NCBI GenBank assembly: GCA_021786265.1
Contig: JAJYNP010000130.1
Span: 1-7,349, forward strand
Direction: 5' to 3'
DNA: 7,349 bases
Source of the DNA: Chloroflexota bacterium
Lineage (GTDB): Bacteria > Chloroflexota > Limnocylindria > Limnocylindrales > CSP1-4
The position numbers were made by a program, and so were the translations under genes. Positions 4,619 through 7,349 of the stretch are shown here, in pieces. Below the pieces are notes generated by a model. The model was not told the DNA's origin. It saw only the letters and a list, made by a program, of their open reading frames with translations, and made no database searches. Positions within the stretch are counted from its first letter, which is position 1. Each line of letters opens with the position of its first letter.

Positions 4619-7349
4619 CTACCTGTCGCGCTCGCCGGCCAGCGCCGCCTGAGCCGCGGCGAGGCGCGCCACGGGGACCCGGAACGGTGAGCACGAGACG
4701 TAGTTGAGCCCGATCTCGTGGCAGAACGCGATCGAGTCCGGGTCGCCGCCATGCTCGCCGCAGATGCCGAGCTTGATGTCCGGCCTCGTCGCCCTGCCCT
4801 TCTCGACCGCGATCCGCATGAGCTGGCCCACGCCGGCCCGGTCGAGCGTCTGGAACGGGTTGAACGGCAGGATCCTGCGCTCGACGTAGGCGAGCAGGAA
4901 GCCACCCTCCGCGTCGTCCCGGCTGTACCCGAACGTCATCTGCGTCAGGTCGTTGGTGCCGAAGCTGAAGAACTGCGCGTACTTCGCGATCTCGTCGGCG
5001 GTGAGCGCACCGCGCGGGACCTCGATCATGGTCCCGAACTTGTAGCCGACCGTGGCGCCGGCCGTCTCCATGACCTGCTTCGCCTCGGCCTCCAGCAGCG
5101 TCTGGCTGGCGGCCAGCTCGTTCACGTGGCCCACGAGCGGGATCATGATCTCGACGTGCGGGTCGCCCCCCGCCCGGCGCACCGCGATCGCGGCGTTCAG
5201 GATGGCCCGGGTCTGCATCTTGGTGATGTCCGGGATCATCAGGCCGAGGCGGATGCCCCGGAGGCCGAGCATCGGGTTCTGCTCGCGCAGCGCCTCGACC
5301 GCCGCCAGCATCGTCCGGGCCTTGACGAAGCCCGGATCGTCCTCCGGCGTGTGCCGCTCGCGCAGCTGCGTGACCTCCACGATCAGGTCGTCGTGCCTGG
5401 GGAGGAACTCGTGGAGGGGCGGGTCGATCAGCCGGATCACCACCGGCAGCCCGCTCATCGCGGCGAGGATCCCCTCGAAGTCGCCCTGCTGGAGCTTCTC
5501 GAGCTTGGCGATCGCCGCGTCGAACCGTGTGACCGCATCCCGATCGGCGTCGCCCAGCGTCTCGCCGGCCGCCCGGCGCTCCTTTGCCCTGGTCGCCTGG
5601 AACGCGACGAGGATCGCGTCGCGCACGATCTCGAGCCGCTCGCCCTCGCGGAACATGTGCTCGGTGCGGCAGAGGCCGATCCCCTGCGCCCCGTAGCTGC
5701 GGGCCTGGGCGGCTTCCTCGGGCTTGTCGGCGTTGGTCCAGACCTGCAGGCGCCGGACCTTGTCGGCCCAGCCGAGGATCTGCTGGAGCTCGGGCTGCTC
5801 CTCGAAGCGCGCCGCCACCGTGGGCAGGGCGCCCAGGAACACCTCGCCGGTAGACCCGTCCACGCTGATCGGGTCGCCCTCCCGGAAGCCCGAGCCGTTG
5901 GCGGTGGCCGACTTCGAGCGGTAGTCCACCAGCAGCTCCGAGCAGCCCGCCACGCACGGCTTGCCGATCTGGCGGGCCACCACCGCGGCATGGGAGGTGG
6001 CGCCGCCGCGGGCCGTGAGGATCCCCTCGGCCACGGCCATCCCGTGGAAGTCGTCGGGCGAGGTCTCGATCCGCACCAGCACGACGCGCTCGCCGCGCCC
6101 GGCCCACTCGACGGCGGTGTCGGCGTCGAAGACGGCCCGGCCGACCGCCGCGCCGGGTGACGCGTTCAGGCCCTTCGCGATGCGGGGCGCCGCCCGGCGC
6201 GCCTTCGGGTCGAACTGGGCGCGCAGGAGCTGGTCGACCTGGGCGGGCTCGATCCGCTCGACCGCCTCGGACTCGGTGATGATCCCCTCGGCCACCATGT
6301 CCACGGCGATCTTCACGGCGGCCGCCGCGGTCCGCTTCGCGGTGCGCGTCTGCAGCATGAAGAGGCGGCCGCGCTCGATGGTGAACTCCAGGTCCTGCAC
6401 GTCGCGGTAGTGCCGCTCGAGCCTCTCGGCGATCTCCTGGAACTCGCGGTACGCCTGCGGAAGCTCCTCCGCGAGGTGGGCGATCACCTGGGGCGTCCGG
6501 ATGCCGGCCACCACGTCCTCGCCCTGGGCGTTGGTCAGGTACTCGCCGTAGAGCACCTTCTCGCCGGTGTTCGGGTCACGCGTGAACGCGACGCCCGTCC
6601 CGGAGTCGTTGCCCATGTTGCCGAAGACCATGGTCACCACGTTGACGGCCGTGCCGAGATCGTGGGCGATCTTGTTGTAGTTGCGGTAGTCCACGGCGCG
6701 CTTGCCGAACCAGGAGCCGAAGACGGCCTTGATGGCCAGGTCGAGCTGCTCGTCGGGGTCGGTGGGGAACTCGCGGCCGGTGGCCTCCCGCACGATGGCC
6801 TTGTACGCGTCCACGAGCTCGCGCAGGGCGGCGGCGTCGAGGTCCGTGTCCGCCTTCGCGCCGTGCCGCTCCTTCGCGGCATCCAGTGCCTCGTCGAAGC
6901 GGACGCCGTCCACGTCCATCACGATCCGGCCGAACATCTGGATGAAGCGCCGGTAGGCGTCCCACCCGAACCGCTCGTTCTGCGTGAGCGCGATCAGGCC
7001 CGGCAGCGTCTCCTCGTTGAGCCCGAGGTTGAGCACCGTGTCCATCATGCCGGGCATCGAGAACTTCGAGCCGGAGCGAACGCTGACGAGCAGCGGGTTG
7101 TCACGCCCGCCGAACTGCTTGCCGGTCTCCCGCTCGACCTCGCGCATCGCCTCCTGGACGTCGTCCCACAGGCCGTCCGGGAGCTGCTCGCCGCCGGCGA
7201 AGTAGTCGTTGCAGGCCTCGGTCGTGATGGTGAAGCCGGGCGGGACGGGGAGGCCCGCCCGCGTCATCTCCGCGAGCCCGGCGCCCTTGCCGCCGAGGAG
7301 CCCCTTCATCTCGCCGTTCCCGTCGGCGTGCCCCCCGCCGAAGGCGTAG
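4619..7349 (-). CDS. ppdK: Pyruvate, phosphate dikinase (5' end outside the window)
   Basis: Interconverts pyruvate, ATP and phosphate with phosphoenolpyruvate, AMP and pyrophosphate in the cytoplasm, linking glycolysis and gluconeogenesis. 909 residues are visible (numbered from the first full codon, Tyr at 7348-7346), and only a few N-terminal residues are missing. The order is canonical. The ATP-grasp nucleotide-binding domain opens with YAFGGG and LLGGKGAGLAEM. The swivelling phosphohistidine domain has GGATSHAAVVARQIGKP, with catalytic H453 (codon 5992-5990). The PEP/pyruvate TIM barrel has GIGLCRTEHMF, SFGTNDLTQMTFGYSRDD and ICGEHGGDP, with catalytic C863 (codon 4762-4760), and ends ARLAAAQAAL. 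H453 matches H455 of the Clostridium symbiosum enzyme, while C863 is about 30 residues later than its C831. Most of the extra length is a charged helix-like insert near residues 583-615. The dikinase identity rather than PEP synthase is clear from the full-length match to the family's landmarks. The ATG at 7309 is an internal Met, not the start. Confidence 0.97.
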   Translation of the reverse strand, partial: YAFGGGHADGNGEMKGLLGGKGAGLAEMTRAGLPVPPGFTITTEACNDYFAGGEQLPDGLWDDVQEAMREVERETGKQFGGRDNPLLVSVRSGSKFSMPGMMDTVLNLGLNEETLPGLIALTQNERFGWDAYRRFIQMFGRIVMDVDGVRFDEALDAAKERHGAKADTDLDAAALRELVDAYKAIVREATGREFPTDPDEQLDLAIKAVFGSWFGKRAVDYRNYNKIAHDLGTAVNVVTMVFGNMGNDSGTGVAFTRDPNTGEKVLYGEYLTNAQGEDVVAGIRTPQVIAHLAEELPQAYREFQEIAERLERHYRDVQDLEFTIERGRLFMLQTRTAKRTAAAAVKIAVDMVAEGIITESEAVERIEPAQVDQLLRAQFDPKARRAAPRIAKGLNASPGAAVGRAVFDADTAVEWAGRGERVVLVRIETSPDDFHGMAVAEGILTARGGATSHAAVVARQIGKPCVAGCSELLVDYRSKSATANGSGFREGDPISVDGSTGEVFLGALPTVAARFEEQPELQQILGWADKVRRLQVWTNADKPEEAAQARSYGAQGIGLCRTEHMFREGERLEIVRDAILVAFQATRAKERRAAGETLGDADRDAVTRFDAAIAKLEKLQQGDFEGILAAMSGLPVVIRLIDPPLHEFLPRHDDLIVEVTQLRERHTPEDDPGFVKARTMLAAVEALREQNPMLGLRGIRLGLMIPDITKMQTRAILNAAIAVRRAGGDPHVEIMIPLVGHVNELAASQTLLEAEAKQVMETAGATVGYKFGTMIEVPRGALTADEIAKYAQFFSFGTNDLTQMTFGYSRDDAEGGFLLAYVERRILPFNPFQTLDRAGVGQLMRIAVEKGRATRPDIKLGICGEHGGDPDSIAFCHEIGLNYVSCSPFRVPVARLAAAQAALAGERDR

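Noticed and set aside
4417..4707. Repeat-protein genes in the open frames through the tandem array
   Set aside because: A 19-bp unit shifts frame each copy, the frames enter PPDK antisense, and there is no ribosome binding site.
4047..6107. Minus-strand open frame of 686 codons overlapping PPDK and the flavoprotein gene
   Set aside because: Out of frame with PPDK on the same strand, crosses the tandem array, and is Arg/Gly/Ala-rich throughout.
4718..6160. Plus-strand open frame of 480 codons antisense to PPDK
   Set aside because: Covers the catalytic core of PPDK on the other strand; no recognisable fold and the typical shadow composition.

Overview
The window is very GC-rich chromosomal DNA with long stop-free antisense frames, GTG as well as ATG starts, and a luciferase-like (probably F420-dependent) oxidoreductase at the left edge. 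This suggests an uncultured high-GC bacterium, most likely Chloroflexota (Limnocylindria-like) or Actinomycetota. The assignment is inferred from composition and protein flavour; there is no marker RNA gene.

Layout, left to right. (1) 1-108, minus: N-terminal 36 residues of an LLM-class flavin oxidoreductase. (2) 204-812, minus: complete type II thymidine kinase with P-loop, lasso and zinc site; it lies 95 bp upstream of the LLM gene on the same strand and may be co-transcribed with it. (3) 813-1042: divergent intergenic region. (4) 1043-1465, plus: 140-residue four-helix membrane protein of unknown function. (5) 1470-2657, minus: saccharopine-dehydrogenase-family enzyme resembling L-lysine 6-dehydrogenase, ending tail-to-tail 4 bp from the membrane protein gene and carrying a candidate leaderless promoter. 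(6) 2658-3030: 373-bp divergent intergenic region with three exact copies of a 10-mer and a nested palindrome. (7) 3031-4398, plus: pyridine nucleotide-disulfide oxidoreductase with the CxxxxC redox pair but without the usual C-terminal His-Glu dyad. (8) 4399-4618: convergent intergenic region holding a five-copy 19-bp perfect tandem repeat bounded by an 11-bp inverted repeat. (9) 4619-7349, minus: pyruvate, phosphate dikinase, nearly complete, with its first residues outside the window.

The genes do not form one pathway. They are mostly single transcription units in alternating orientation: nucleotide salvage (thymidine kinase), amino-acid redox chemistry (lysine dehydrogenase-like), flavoprotein redox chemistry and central carbon metabolism (PPDK). 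No phage, transposase, CRISPR or toxin-antitoxin genes are visible. I see no convincing new multi-gene system. The items most worth a second look are the T-free tandem array, the repeats and palindrome in the 2658-3030 region, the atypical disulfide oxidoreductase, the leaderless promoter candidate and the orphan membrane protein.
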